DNA of 8,281 bases, from the NCBI GenBank assembly GCA_044376365.1, contig JBILLA010000112.1:1-8281 (forward strand), read 5' to 3'. Under the pieces are notes generated by a model. It searched no databases, had not been told where the DNA came from, and saw nothing but the letters and a program-made list of their open reading frames with translations. How positions within the stretch are numbered: the stretch's first letter is position 1; the number at the start of each line of letters is the position of its first letter. The DNA is from JBIKWN01 sp044376365. GTDB lineage: Bacteria; Bdellovibrionota_C; UBA2361; JBIKWN01. Positions 1-6,177 of this stretch are shown here, in pieces. Both the position numbers and the translations under genes were made by a program.

Positions 1-167
1 TCGATGAAGTTACTGTTGAAGCTGACGAAGCATCGATTGCAACACTGCGGCTTGTCTGTGATGATCTTGAAAAAGGTGGCAATGTTTCTCAAGGGAAACT
101 GGGTCTTTATCAAAAAGCAAACAGTATGGGTATTACTGCAGTTGAAGTAGTATTACGATCTGAATAA
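1..167 (+). CDS. C-terminal end of an unidentified protein (cut by window edge)
   Basis: An open frame (codons in phase with position 3) runs from the window edge to tandem stop codons TAA TAA at 165-170. It encodes about 54 residues, starting DEVTVEADEASIATLRLVCD and ending AVEVVLRSE. Composition is normal for a soluble protein, with no membrane segment. I do not recognise the family from this tail. The stop lies only 15 bases ahead of the carbonic anhydrase start and both are on the plus strand, so they are probably co-transcribed. The double stop and the normal reading frame make it a real gene end; its function stays open. Confidence 0.6.
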   Translation, partial: DEVTVEADEASIATLRLVCDDLEKGGNVSQGKLGLYQKANSMGITAVEVVLRSE

Positions 168-182
168 TAAGGAAAATGTCCT

Positions 183-845
183 ATGAATGAGTTCTATCGA
201 CTTCTTGAAGCAAATAAAGACTGGGTCAGAAAAAAACTTGCTTTAAACCCTACCTTCTTTCAATCGACATCAGAAGCACAGACGCCGGAATTTCTTTGGA
301 TCGGATGCTCTGATAGCCGTGTACCTGCTGAAGAGATTACAGGATGTAGTCCAGGACAGCTATTTGTACACCGTAACATTGCAAACCTTGTCGTCCATAC
401 TGATTTCAACCTATTAAGCGTTTTGCAATACGCTGTCGAAGTGCTCAAAGTGAAACATGTCATCCTGTGTGGACACTATGGTTGCGGCGGTATTCTCAAT
501 GCAATGGGTAACAAGCACCTCGGACTCATCAATAAATGGCTTCGACACATTAAAGATGTGTACCGATTTCATGCTCATGAACTTGATGAAATAAAAGAGT
601 TCCCTGCCCGTTACAGACGTCTTGTTGAGCTCAATGTTCTTGAGCAGATTCATAATCTTGCAGAGACATCAATTATTCAGAACTCTTGGAACCACTACCA
701 AGCACCAACACTCCATGGGTGGGTCTATGATATGGAGACTGGATACATTAGCGAGCTTGCAAGTATCGAGGCCAGCACGCCGCTTGAACAAATATATCGC
801 TATGATATGAAAGAGCACACCTCTGATATCAGCGAAGATATCTAA
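183..845 (+). CDS. can: Beta-class carbonic anhydrase (Can/YadF type)
   Basis: This cytoplasmic zinc enzyme interconverts CO2 and bicarbonate, supplying bicarbonate for carboxylation reactions and pH balance. At 220 residues it has the length I recall for E. coli Can and aligns along its whole length by eye. The zinc ligands are visible as Cys42, Asp44 (in CSDSR), His98 and Cys101 (in CGHYGCGG). Asp44-Arg46 is the catalytic dyad. Trp39, Arg64 and Tyr182 match the non-catalytic bicarbonate pocket of the type II (Haemophilus/E. coli) subgroup, so activity is expected to be bicarbonate- and pH-sensitive; that last point is inference from the family. The start is supported by AAGGA at 169-173, nine bases before ATG. 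The gene follows an unidentified gene end closely and overlaps the convergent BON gene by four bases at the stop codons. No sign of damage. Confidence 0.96.
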   Translation: MNEFYRLLEANKDWVRKKLALNPTFFQSTSEAQTPEFLWIGCSDSRVPAEEITGCSPGQLFVHRNIANLVVHTDFNLLSVLQYAVEVLKVKHVILCGHYGCGGILNAMGNKHLGLINKWLRHIKDVYRFHAHELDEIKEFPARYRRLVELNVLEQIHNLAETSIIQNSWNHYQAPTLHGWVYDMETGYISELASIEASTPLEQIYRYDMKEHTSDISEDI

Positions 846-1612
846 CGAGATACTTTCATCTTACTCTCTACTCGCGCTACGCCATCGACCATATTAGCAA
901 TTGATAAAATACGATCAATATCACGGTGATTTGGCTTTGTTCCTTCAAAATAAGCGATGCCGTTTACGACGCGCACAGTAATCCCTTCCCAATTTAGATT
1001 AGCTTCGTCGCTCAGCGCACGCTTAATAGCACTTTCAAGCTCTGCATCAGCAGGCCGCGGTCGTAAGGTCATTGTATTTGTAACATTACGTTGACCCGAG
1101 ACGTTCTGAACCGCCTTTGTGATCTTTTTAATATCCGCATCCTCAGTTGCAGAGCCAGTTATCGTTACTGTGCTCTCTGAAACAGCCACATCAACTTCAT
1201 AACTTTTTAAAGTCGTAAGTTTCTTAATCGCAAGGAGCGCCTGCTTGCGTACTCGCTCTAGTGGATCTAAGGGTGACTCACCAGTAACAGCTGCACCATT
1301 GGCATCCTTCACTTCATGGCTATTTGAACCAGGCTTTACAGTGAGTAAATCTTCTACTTTGCTCACACCAGGAATTGATGAGATATTTTTAACAACTAAA
1401 TCTTTGTCTTCCTGACTTGAGACATACCCTGAAAGCTTCACTTCGCCATCATCATTGTACTCAGATTCAATAGAGTGTCGCCGCAGCCGTAGCCCCTCAA
1501 TAGTGCTCTGTATCGCACGCTCAAGTTTTTCAAGCTCTCCAGCGTAACTCTGAAATGAGCAGCTAAGGAAAATCGAAAGTAATAGAATCTGTACACTGTA
1601 ACGTATGCTCAT
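842..1612 (-). CDS. Exported protein with three BON domains
   Basis: The 256-residue protein starts with a signal peptide (residues 1-24; hydrophobic core LLLSIFLSC; likely cleavage after SYA). Three BON-type modules (about 70 residues, alpha-beta, conserved glycine and V-V-N/G patterns) follow at roughly 26-93, 117-184 and 188-254. Marks visible in each are G62/V64, G153/A155 and G218/A220/G224, each inside a VxLxGxV-like strand, followed by a helix and a 'V..V.s.l.v' strand. BON domains of OsmY, Kon and BON-domain lipoproteins sit in the periplasm and bind phospholipid or interfaces; an envelope-stability role is inference. Cys18 is preceded by FLS, a poor lipobox, so a soluble periplasmic form is likelier than a lipoprotein. 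An AGG at about 1620-1622 sits seven bases before ATG. The gene is convergent with can and their stops overlap (842-845). Confidence 0.85.
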   Translation of the reverse strand: MSIRYSVQILLLSIFLSCSFQSYAGELEKLERAIQSTIEGLRLRRHSIESEYNDDGEVKLSGYVSSQEDKDLVVKNISSIPGVSKVEDLLTVKPGSNSHEVKDANGAAVTGESPLDPLERVRKQALLAIKKLTTLKSYEVDVAVSESTVTITGSATEDADIKKITKAVQNVSGQRNVTNTMTLRPRPADAELESAIKRALSDEANLNWEGITVRVVNGIAYFEGTKPNHRDIDRILSIANMVDGVARVESKMKVSR

Positions 1613-1844
1613 AAAGATACCTGCGAGATCTTAAAAGTAGAGGAAGTATTATCCCTCGTTAGGAAGCATTAGAAAAGGTCAACAGGACAGTAAGGATTTT
1701 TGGCTTTCTAAGAGCGAAACGTCTGCTGCAATCTTGTTAGCGTGGAATCTTTAGCGTGTTCGGAAAACAAAGTAGCCAATCAATCGAAATCACCACAAAA
1801 TTCACACATTGCTACTGCGTACGACCTCGTTGTTATCTCGTGCC

Positions 1845-2135
1845 TTATGAATGAACAGATTTTGAATGGCGCAAAGAATTCATATCTTTTTGACCTATTC
1901 GCGGCATTTTTTCTGACGCCAGTCTTGAAATATGGGAGATATGTTCAATGGGTTTGTTTTGAATTTGCTTAACTAACTTATCACCAGCAACTCGAGCTTT
2001 TTCACTTCTATCGTATACCAAGCGGGCCTTTCCCTCATGATAATCATCGCCTTCGACATCAATTTTTAAAATCAAGCGACCAGTACATTTGCCTTTTGAA
2101 TCAAAAGTATATGTATAATCGCTCCTAAAAGGAAT
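1845..2135 (-). pseudogene. Possible gene remnant, unidentified
   Basis: The minus strand is open for about 96 codons between stop codons (TAA at 2136-2138 and TAA ending at 1845). It would begin IPFRSDYTYTFDSKGKCTGR and continue with a charged helical stretch. No ATG lies in the first half; the first usable start is TTG at 2075, which has no ribosome site. The amino-acid usage looks protein-like, and the early YTYTFDSKGK resembles the strand-turn pattern of many beta-rich surface proteins. I cannot name a family. It may be the interior of a lost gene or chance. Confidence 0.2.
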
Positions 2136-2557
2136 TTACCTGTATTGTCTGGCAAGCAAGATCATAGAACGCTAAAGGTTCTTTTCTAGAGAGTTGGTTG
2201 ATTTATCACAGGTAAAAATAATTTTACTCAAATGAGATTCTTAGTCAAAACGTGAATAAATTCACCTATAGTGTTATCTTTGAGTTATGCGGACCGTGAA
2301 ATAATAGCATTGGTTACTCACCCAAAAGAGAGGCGACAGGGCACGGGGTCATCGGTAAATTTTAAGGATTGAGACGTATATTCATTGAACGTGTACTCGA
2401 GAAACGAAGGCCAGAAGACTCGAGCGGAACGCCGCAAACTTTCAGAGTGAGAGCTGAAAACGATAAACCCCATACAAAAGTGATAAGTCGCCAGGTGCGC
2501 CGAAGTAGTATGGGGCTTAAATATGGGTAGTTGCTGATTTACTCACAGGTAAATCCC
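2131..2557. repeat. Repeated ACAGGTAAA motif: one inverted and two direct copies
   Basis: Copy 1 (2131-2143) reads GGAATTTACCTGT. Its reverse complement matches 12 of 13 bases at 2545-2557 (ACAGGTAAATCCC). A middle copy lies at 2208-2216. The middle and right copies are part of longer direct repeats, GTTGGTTGATTTATCACAGG (from 2193) and GTTGCTGATTTACTCACAGG (from 2530), each followed by TAAA and differing by two small indels and one base. The paired ends bracket about 400 bases and could be worn element termini, or boundaries of a structured transcript. There is no coding content between them to decide. Confidence 0.4.
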
Positions 2558-2632
2558 TTATTACCTCCCAATCCTTGGGGGTAACCTGCGAATCTATACA
2601 AAAGCAGGAACTGTGCCAGGCAGATTTTGCCT
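2291..2632. other. Hairpin-dense intergenic segment (possible structured RNA)
   Basis: Successive inverted repeats visible by eye are: CCGTG/CACGG (2294-2298 with 2342-2346; extendable by GA/TC across a bulge); CTCGAG twice (2396-2401, 2419-2424); TTTCAG/CTGAAA (2440-2445, 2454-2459); CCCCATAC/GTATGGGG (2468-2475, 2508-2515); TTACCTCCCAA/TTGGGGGTAA (2561-2571, 2575-2584, one bulge); CCTGC/GCAGG (2585-2589, 2604-2608); AGGCA/TGCCT (2618-2622, 2628-2632). Seven in 340 bases is more than expected of plain spacer. I compared it mentally with RNase P, tmRNA, 6S, cobalamin, TPP, FMN, SAM and c-di-GMP elements and found no convincing match. The transcribed strand is unknown. Confidence 0.3.
2618..2632 (-). 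terminator. Weak hairpin just after the flagellin stop
   Basis: On the minus strand, AGGCA and TGCCT pair around a five-base loop, starting 15 bases beyond the flagellin stop codon. The position suits a transcription end, but the stem is short and no run of T follows. The stronger TTACC...GGTAA hairpin at 2561-2584 also lacks a T-run. Flagellin transcripts usually end at a strong terminator, so these are only candidates. Confidence 0.25.
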
Positions 2633-2647
2633 ACTGAGACCTTTATA

Positions 2648-4531
2648 TTACCTTAAAAGTGACAGAGCTAACTGAGGCTGCTGGTTTGCTTGAGCAAGAA
2701 TGCTTGCTGCAGCTTGCTGTAGTATTTGAGTGCGAATTAGTGCGCTTGTTTCCTGGGCTACATCTACATCAGATATACGACTTTCGGCGGCCATGTAGTT
2801 TTCACGCAGTGAGTATAGATTATTTGCCGCTGTTCTTAGACGACTTTGATACGAGCCGAGCCAAGAGTTTTCTCTACCTATGCGATCTTGAACAGTATCA
2901 AGGAAACTTAAAACAGAGCGGGCATTTTCTTGGGTTAAAATGTTAAACTGCTGGATAGCACCTGTAGAGTTAGTTGACTGATTATAAATTCCAAGCTGAG
3001 TACCAGCCACGCCTCGAACTATAATTTCGGATACTCCATCGTTATTAATGTCCACTAGTCTAACAGTATCACCAGACAATACGCTTCTTGTGATCGGCCC
3101 TCTAAATGTTCCATCACCATTTCCGAAGTTAATAACAACACTACCACCTACGTCTCTGACTAATATGTCGATAATACCATCTCCATTGATATCTCCCATA
3201 TCCATTGGACTAGAGTCACCTCCGCCGCTATACAAAGTACCGGTTTTAAATGTGCCGTCCCCGTTACCAATTTGAATTGAGATATTTCCACTACCTGAAG
3301 AAACGGAGGTAACGATATCTAATCGACCATCATTATTGATATCAAGTAAAAAGGAACCATTCTGCGATGATGCTGCAGGTGCTATGGTTGTTACGCCACT
3401 AAAAGTACCGTTCCCGTTTCCAAAGAAAACATAATTGTTGTCATTAGAGTTAATTAAGATATCAGATTTACCATCGCCGTTTATGTCACCAACTCTTGCC
3501 ACAGAAGCAATATTTATGAGGCCAACATTAAAGCTTAGACCACTGCGGAATGTACCGTTTCCATTTCCAAACGCGATATACATCCTATGGTTAGCAGCCG
3601 AGTTGTTTGCCCCACCAATAGCATCTAAAATTCCATCACCGTTAACATCAGCAAAGGTCATGTTTTGAAGCACATCGTCCCCCGCTGGCAATGAAGTTGA
3701 GATTGTGTTGTTAATAGCAGCAGAAAATGTCCCATTACCATTTCCTAGGGATACATAGAAAATACCACTTCCATTACCGGTGCCCACTATATCTAATTTA
3801 CCATCCTGATTTACATCAGCTAAAGAGACTCTATCAGTATATCCATGTGTCAGTGATTGTTCCGACTGAAACGTTCCGTCCCCATTACCTATTGCATATC
3901 TAACATCACTAGTAGCTGCGCCACTCCCCAAAATCATATCTGCAATACCGTCACCATTAATATCTCCAAGTTGCGAGTAACGTGTCCCAGAAGAAAAAGT
4001 TGCAGAATTCAACAAACTAATCTGGCCAGTGCCTATCTTTCGAGACAAGCCAACACCCGAGCCAACTTTCAACTGACTTCCACCAGCTTGAATAATAAGA
4101 TCCATGGCAGAGCCATCTAGAAGTTGGCGGCCATTAAATGTAGTAGTGGCGGTAATACGATTAAATTCAGCGATCAAAGCTTGCGCTTCGTTATTCAACG
4201 ATTCGCGTTGGGTCCTTCCATAAGTGCCGTTGGCAGATTGACTGGCCAACTCTTTCATTCTTATCGTCATACCAGATAAGGAAGACACAGCACCTTCTGC
4301 AATGCTCAGTGCGCTTATACCATCGCTAATATTTCGAATACCTTGAGAATATATTCTAGAATCGGATCTTAACGAAGTCGCTATCGCCATACCCGCAGCA
4401 TCATCGCTAGCACGATTGATCCTCATTCCTGAAGATAAACGCTCGTAGGTACGCTCAAGCGCTTGGGATGCATCACCAAGTCTTCTTTGCGCACCTAACG
4501 ATGCTATGTTCGTGCCTAAACGAATCGTCAC
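2648..4531 (-). CDS. fliC: Flagellin with a seven-bladed FG-GAP/VCBS beta-propeller insert
   Basis: This is the flagellar filament subunit, exported by the flagellar type III system. Residues 1-175 form the D0/D1 N-terminal half, with classic blocks NIASL, RLSSGMRIN, ASDDAAGMAIA and MKELASQSANGT. Residues about 525-627 form the C-terminal half, with NSWLGSYQSRL, ESRISDVD and the ending ALSLLR. Between them, where the variable outer domains sit, lie seven DxNxDGxx[D/E] loops beginning at residues 190, 239, 295, 349, 397, 447 and 494 (spacing 47-56). Six are followed by GNGxGTF. That is the FG-GAP/VCBS pattern of integrin-like propellers, and seven is the number that closes a ring. The last loop ends in Glu rather than Asp. 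Total length of 627 exceeds the roughly 270-500 of common flagellins, and the insert accounts for the excess. The start codon is GTG; no other in-frame start follows the upstream TGA. No sigma-28 or sigma-54 promoter is obvious upstream. The insert and core share one uninterrupted frame, so this is a real fusion and not an artefact of frameshift. Confidence 0.93.
   Translation of the reverse strand: MTIRLGTNIASLGAQRRLGDASQALERTYERLSSGMRINRASDDAAGMAIATSLRSDSRIYSQGIRNISDGISALSIAEGAVSSLSGMTIRMKELASQSANGTYGRTQRESLNNEAQALIAEFNRITATTTFNGRQLLDGSAMDLIIQAGGSQLKVGSGVGLSRKIGTGQISLLNSATFSSGTRYSQLGDINGDGIADMILGSGAATSDVRYAIGNGDGTFQSEQSLTHGYTDRVSLADVNQDGKLDIVGTGNGSGIFYVSLGNGNGTFSAAINNTISTSLPAGDDVLQNMTFADVNGDGILDAIGGANNSAANHRMYIAFGNGNGTFRSGLSFNVGLINIASVARVGDINGDGKSDILINSNDNNYVFFGNGNGTFSGVTTIAPAASSQNGSFLLDINNDGRLDIVTSVSSGSGNISIQIGNGDGTFKTGTLYSGGGDSSPMDMGDINGDGIIDILVRDVGGSVVINFGNGDGTFRGPITRSVLSGDTVRLVDINNDGVSEIIVRGVAGTQLGIYNQSTNSTGAIQQFNILTQENARSVLSFLDTVQDRIGRENSWLGSYQSRLRTAANNLYSLRENYMAAESRISDVDVAQETSALIRTQILQQAAASILAQANQQPQLALSLLR
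2972..4012 (-). repeat. Array of seven FG-GAP/VCBS units inside flagellin
   Basis: This covers flagellin residues about 174-520. Each unit is 47-56 residues (about 150 bases). It has a hydrophobic strand, the calcium loop DxNxDG, a DI(L/V) strand, a variable segment and a closing GNG(N/D)GTF. The opening segment (LLNSATF) and the final segment (LGIYNQ) both resemble degenerate forms of the GNGxGTF edge, so the array starts and ends in the same phase, as expected for a self-contained ring. At the DNA level the units are diverged and share only short words such as CCATCACCATT, so the array is not a recent tandem expansion. Confidence 0.85.
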
Positions 4532-4544
4532 AACGAGTAAATCA

Positions 4545-4549
4545 TCCTT
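4545..4549 (-). promoter_or_regulatory. Distant ribosome site of flagellin
   Basis: The only purine-rich site before the flagellin start is AAGGA, 13 bases ahead of GTG, longer than the usual 5-9. A five-codon frame (ATG at 4543-4545, stop at 4528-4530) begins inside this site, and its TGA overlaps the GTG start. The sequence just upstream (4561-4573) is a run of eight A and five T. Either translation is weak, folding shortens the gap, or the short frame couples initiation. Confidence 0.45.
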
Positions 4550-4683
4550 TCATATTCGTGAAAAAAAATTTTTCCACCTCACTCATTTGATCGTCAAAAA
4601 ACTGGATTAAGTTAAGTAGTTAGTGGATATGCGATAGCACTAGAGATTGCAAAATCAACTAAAAAGCTATTTTTGTAAGAAAT

Positions 4684-5415
4684 TTACCTAGTGGATCCTA
4701 CTACGTTTCCTAAATCATCCAGTTCTGGACGATCATCAGCAACAGGCTTGGCTGCCTGGGCAGTACCTTTGTTAGTTTTTGAAAGAGTAGTTCCTATTCG
4801 CTCGGGATAACTTTCCTTTGGAAGAAACTTTGAAGGTGAAAGTTTAGCGTCGCCAAACCATCTGATAATAGCTTCTGCAGCTATCCGATGGCAGATCTCG
4901 TTAGGATGGAAATCCTGCCCTACTATTACTTGCATTCTATCTAACGGGATTCCTTCAAACTGCTGATAAAGATCTAAAGAAGGGATAGATAGATTTTCCA
5001 TCAGTGATTTAACTTTAGTGTGAATTGGATGGAATGGATAATTCTTATCCAACGGAATACCAAAAAGTGGAAACACAACTGCGCCCACTGGAACGTTTTT
5101 GGCGTTTGCAATTTTAGATATTTTTGACCAACTAGACTCAAAATTTGCCCAGGTTTTAGGTTGCTCGAACAGGTCGAAAAACTTCTTTACATACTCATCA
5201 TAGGTTTTAGTGTTATGTATACGCTTTAAAACAAAAGCTAGCGAGTGCCAATAATTAAATATAGGGTTCTTAAGTTCTAAGTCGCCAAATTTATTTCTTT
5301 CACGAAATAACTGAGTAAGAGTCGACCCAACCGATGACTCCTTTCGGCTTTTTCTTGCTCGATACATTGATAGAGGACCTGTTGCTAATTCTAAAATCCA
5401 GATTGATGACGACAT
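4684..5415 (-). pseudogene. SGNH/GDSL-type hydrolase, N-terminus replaced by IS91 sequence
   Basis: The frame encodes 243 residues. The best signature is the block V catalytic pair Asp168-Phe-His170 (DFHPNEICHRIAAEAI), preceded by a typical NVPVGAVVFPLFG strand with IPSLDLY. SGNH enzymes are esterases or acylhydrolases whose nucleophile lies in an N-terminal GDS motif. That motif is absent. Residues 1 to about 21 are read antisense through an IS91 transposase fragment (plus strand about 5351-5415), a stop codon lies three codons upstream of the ATG, and there is no ribosome site. The original gene was therefore cut by the insertion at about 5315-5355, and the product would lack its nucleophile. 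The C-terminal 40 residues are hydrophilic and probably disordered. It lies 152 bases upstream of flagellin on the same strand; any joint transcription is now promoterless unless read from within the insertion. Confidence 0.65.
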
Positions 5416-5597
5416 TGTTACTTACGTAACAGAGAAAGACCCAAAGACCCACGAATTTTCTGCTCTAGAATTCTTAGCTAGGGTTACTGCCCACATTCCT
5501 AATAAATGGGAATCTACTACTCGGTATTACGGCGCTTACTCCTCTAGGACTAGATCTGTTCAAAAGAAGACAGTCGACTAATAACTCTAGCCCTGAA
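5351..5597 (+). pseudogene. IS91-family transposase fragment, copy 1 (interior)
   Basis: The plus strand reads LARYIDRGPVANSKIQIDDD, then VTYVTEKDPKTHEF and on through ALEFLARVTAHIP, RYYGAYSSRTR. These blocks are typical of the part of IS91/ISCR-type rolling-circle (HUH, Y2) transposases around and after the catalytic tyrosines. ARY would hold the second tyrosine. The first (expected four residues earlier) is Phe, or was lost at the junction with the SGNH gene. An extra G at about 5570 relative to copy 2 shifts the frame into tandem stops (TAATAA, 5578-5583). The fragment ends at 5597, where repeat B1 begins. The zinc-finger and HUH parts are absent, so it is inactive. Confidence 0.75.
5418..5597 (+). 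repeat. Direct repeat A1 (180 bases, IS91 transposase segment)
   Basis: It matches A2 at 7467-7645 with only two substitutions (CC for TT near 5449) and one extra G near 5570, about 98% identity. It starts at TTACTTACGTAAC and ends at CCCTGAA. Left of it the transposase frame continues; right of it lies repeat B1. Confidence 0.9.
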
Positions 5598-5601
5598 AAA
5601 A

Positions 5602-5679
5602 ATTTCTGGTACAGGGTAACTTTGATTTCTTAATGATTACGGGAGGTTAAAAGTGCCTGAGGGTTGCCTTGTACCAAAT
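5602..5679 (+). repeat. Repeat B1 (78 bases, inverted ends)
   Basis: It matches B2 at 7389-7466 at 74 of 78 positions, in the same orientation. The ends pair with each other: ATTTCTGGTACAGGGTAAC at the left against the complement of GTTGCCTTGTACCAAAT at the right, with one bulge and two mismatches. The size and inverted ends resemble a miniature (MITE/REP-like) element. It has no open frame. It lies four bases beyond A1. Confidence 0.8.
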
Positions 5680-5747
5680 CTAGATTCTAATTCCATAATC
5701 TGAAGTAAGGAACCAATAAAAGTCCGGGGATAGGAAAATCAAACCTA

Positions 5748-5939
5748 TTATTTGCAGCTTTCTATTTTATTTCTGATTATACTCGTTAGAATATTTTCAA
5801 CGACTTTGTTATGAGCATCTTTCATAGCAACAAAATAAGTAAGCTGCTCGTACCCACTTCGAATGCCAAATACTGAACAACTAGATAAAATTGTCTTAAG
5901 AGATGTAAAGGATACAATACCGAGTAAAAGTCGCTTCAT
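5748..5939 (-). pseudogene. Truncated SOUL-type haem-binding lipoprotein (N-terminus only)
   Basis: The 63-residue frame opens MKRLLLGIVSFTSLKTILSS followed by Cys21, a good lipobox (L-S-S-C), then SVFGIRSGYEQLTYFV. The run CSVFGIRSGYEQ is what I recall from the start of bacterial SOUL-family lipoproteins, which are normally about 190-220 residues. After about residue 37 the family pattern (IEIRRY) is missing and an unrelated tail follows, so the gene is probably truncated and fused to other sequence. A short lipoprotein product remains possible. No clear ribosome site precedes the ATG. An ATAGG/CCTAT hairpin (5730-5748) overlaps the stop codon. Divergent from the oxidoreductase fragment at 6023. 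Confidence 0.5.
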
Positions 5940-5960
5940 TTAGTCAGACTACGATACGGC

Positions 5961-5966
5961 TATACT
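5961..5966 (+). promoter_or_regulatory. Possible -10 box of the oxidoreductase fragment
   Basis: TATACT differs from the consensus TATAAT by one base and lies 57 bases before the ATG at 6023. The region at 35 (5939-5944, TTAGTC) is a poor match to TTGACA. Just downstream is the near-palindrome GCACAATTGTTGC (5969-5981), which could be an operator half-site pair or chance. Confidence 0.25.
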
Positions 5967-6022
5967 TAGCACAATTGTTGCGGCTTTAAGCAGGATTGAT
6001 GAGATGCTGTCAGGAGAAAACT

Positions 6023-6145
6023 ATGCGGATCGCTATTATCGGAACTGGAAATGTCGGAACGACTCTCGGAGCGGCGTGGGTCTCTCGGGCATTCGCTCCA
6101 GAGACCTTGTGGTGGAGTGTTATCAAAAAGCTTGTATTACGTTAA
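6023..6145 (+). pseudogene. Truncated NADP/F420-type oxidoreductase (Rossmann N-terminus)
   Basis: ATG is preceded by AGGAG (6012-6016) at good distance. The product begins MRIAIIGTGNVGTTLGAAWV, a textbook first strand and glycine-rich loop (GxGxVG) of the coenzyme-F420-dependent NADP oxidoreductase (NpdG-like) family, usually about 200-220 residues. After VSR at residue 22 the family sequence (normally GHEV.FG.R) is replaced by AFAPETLWWSVIKKLVLR and a stop, giving 40 residues. The gene is therefore broken soon after its first strand-turn-helix. Translation signals survive, so a useless peptide may still be made. It converges with the glycine-rich gene, 32 bases between stops. Confidence 0.65.
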
Positions 6146-6177
6146 AGCATTTTTTTGTAAAAATGAGAGTCCCCTAA

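Larger units (their letters stand above)
1613..2647. other. 1 kb region without a convincing gene
   Basis: No frame here has both a ribosome site and recognisable protein sequence. From 1613 to about 1840 I see only the BON gene's leader and featureless sequence; a GATAAT-like hexamer near 1650 on the minus strand could be a -10 box for the BON gene, but no good -35 box lies at the right distance. Between 1845 and 2135 the minus strand holds a decayed-looking open frame. From 2131 to 2632 there is a cluster of short inverted repeats and repeated ACAGGTAAA motifs. All are listed separately. The plus-strand frame at 1742-1972 looks like a shadow of the minus-strand frame. Confidence 0.6.

Noticed and set aside
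1742..1972. Plus-strand frame of 76 codons
   Set aside because: No ribosome site and unlike any family; it overlaps a minus-strand frame of more protein-like composition and is best read as a shadow.
3048..3668. Plus-strand frames rich in Pro-Ser-Pro inside the flagellin gene
   Set aside because: They are the reverse complement of the repeated DGNG codons of the propeller; the repeated pattern keeps stops away.
2972..4012. Propeller repeats as a CRISPR array or DNA-level tandem repeat
   Set aside because: Units are about 150 bases, diverged in DNA and in frame with the flagellin; the periodicity is protein-level.
4561..4640. Flagellar sigma-28 or sigma-54 promoter upstream of flagellin
   Set aside because: No GCCGATAA-like -10 and no GG-N10-GC pair at the expected spacing. 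A TTGACG (4592-4597) exists on the minus strand, but no acceptable -10 lies 16-18 bases away.
5602..5679. B repeat as a tRNA-like attachment site (about 78 bases with paired ends)
   Set aside because: There is no T-loop motif (GTTCGAA-like), no CCA end and no anticodon stem; the paired ends alone do not make a tRNA.
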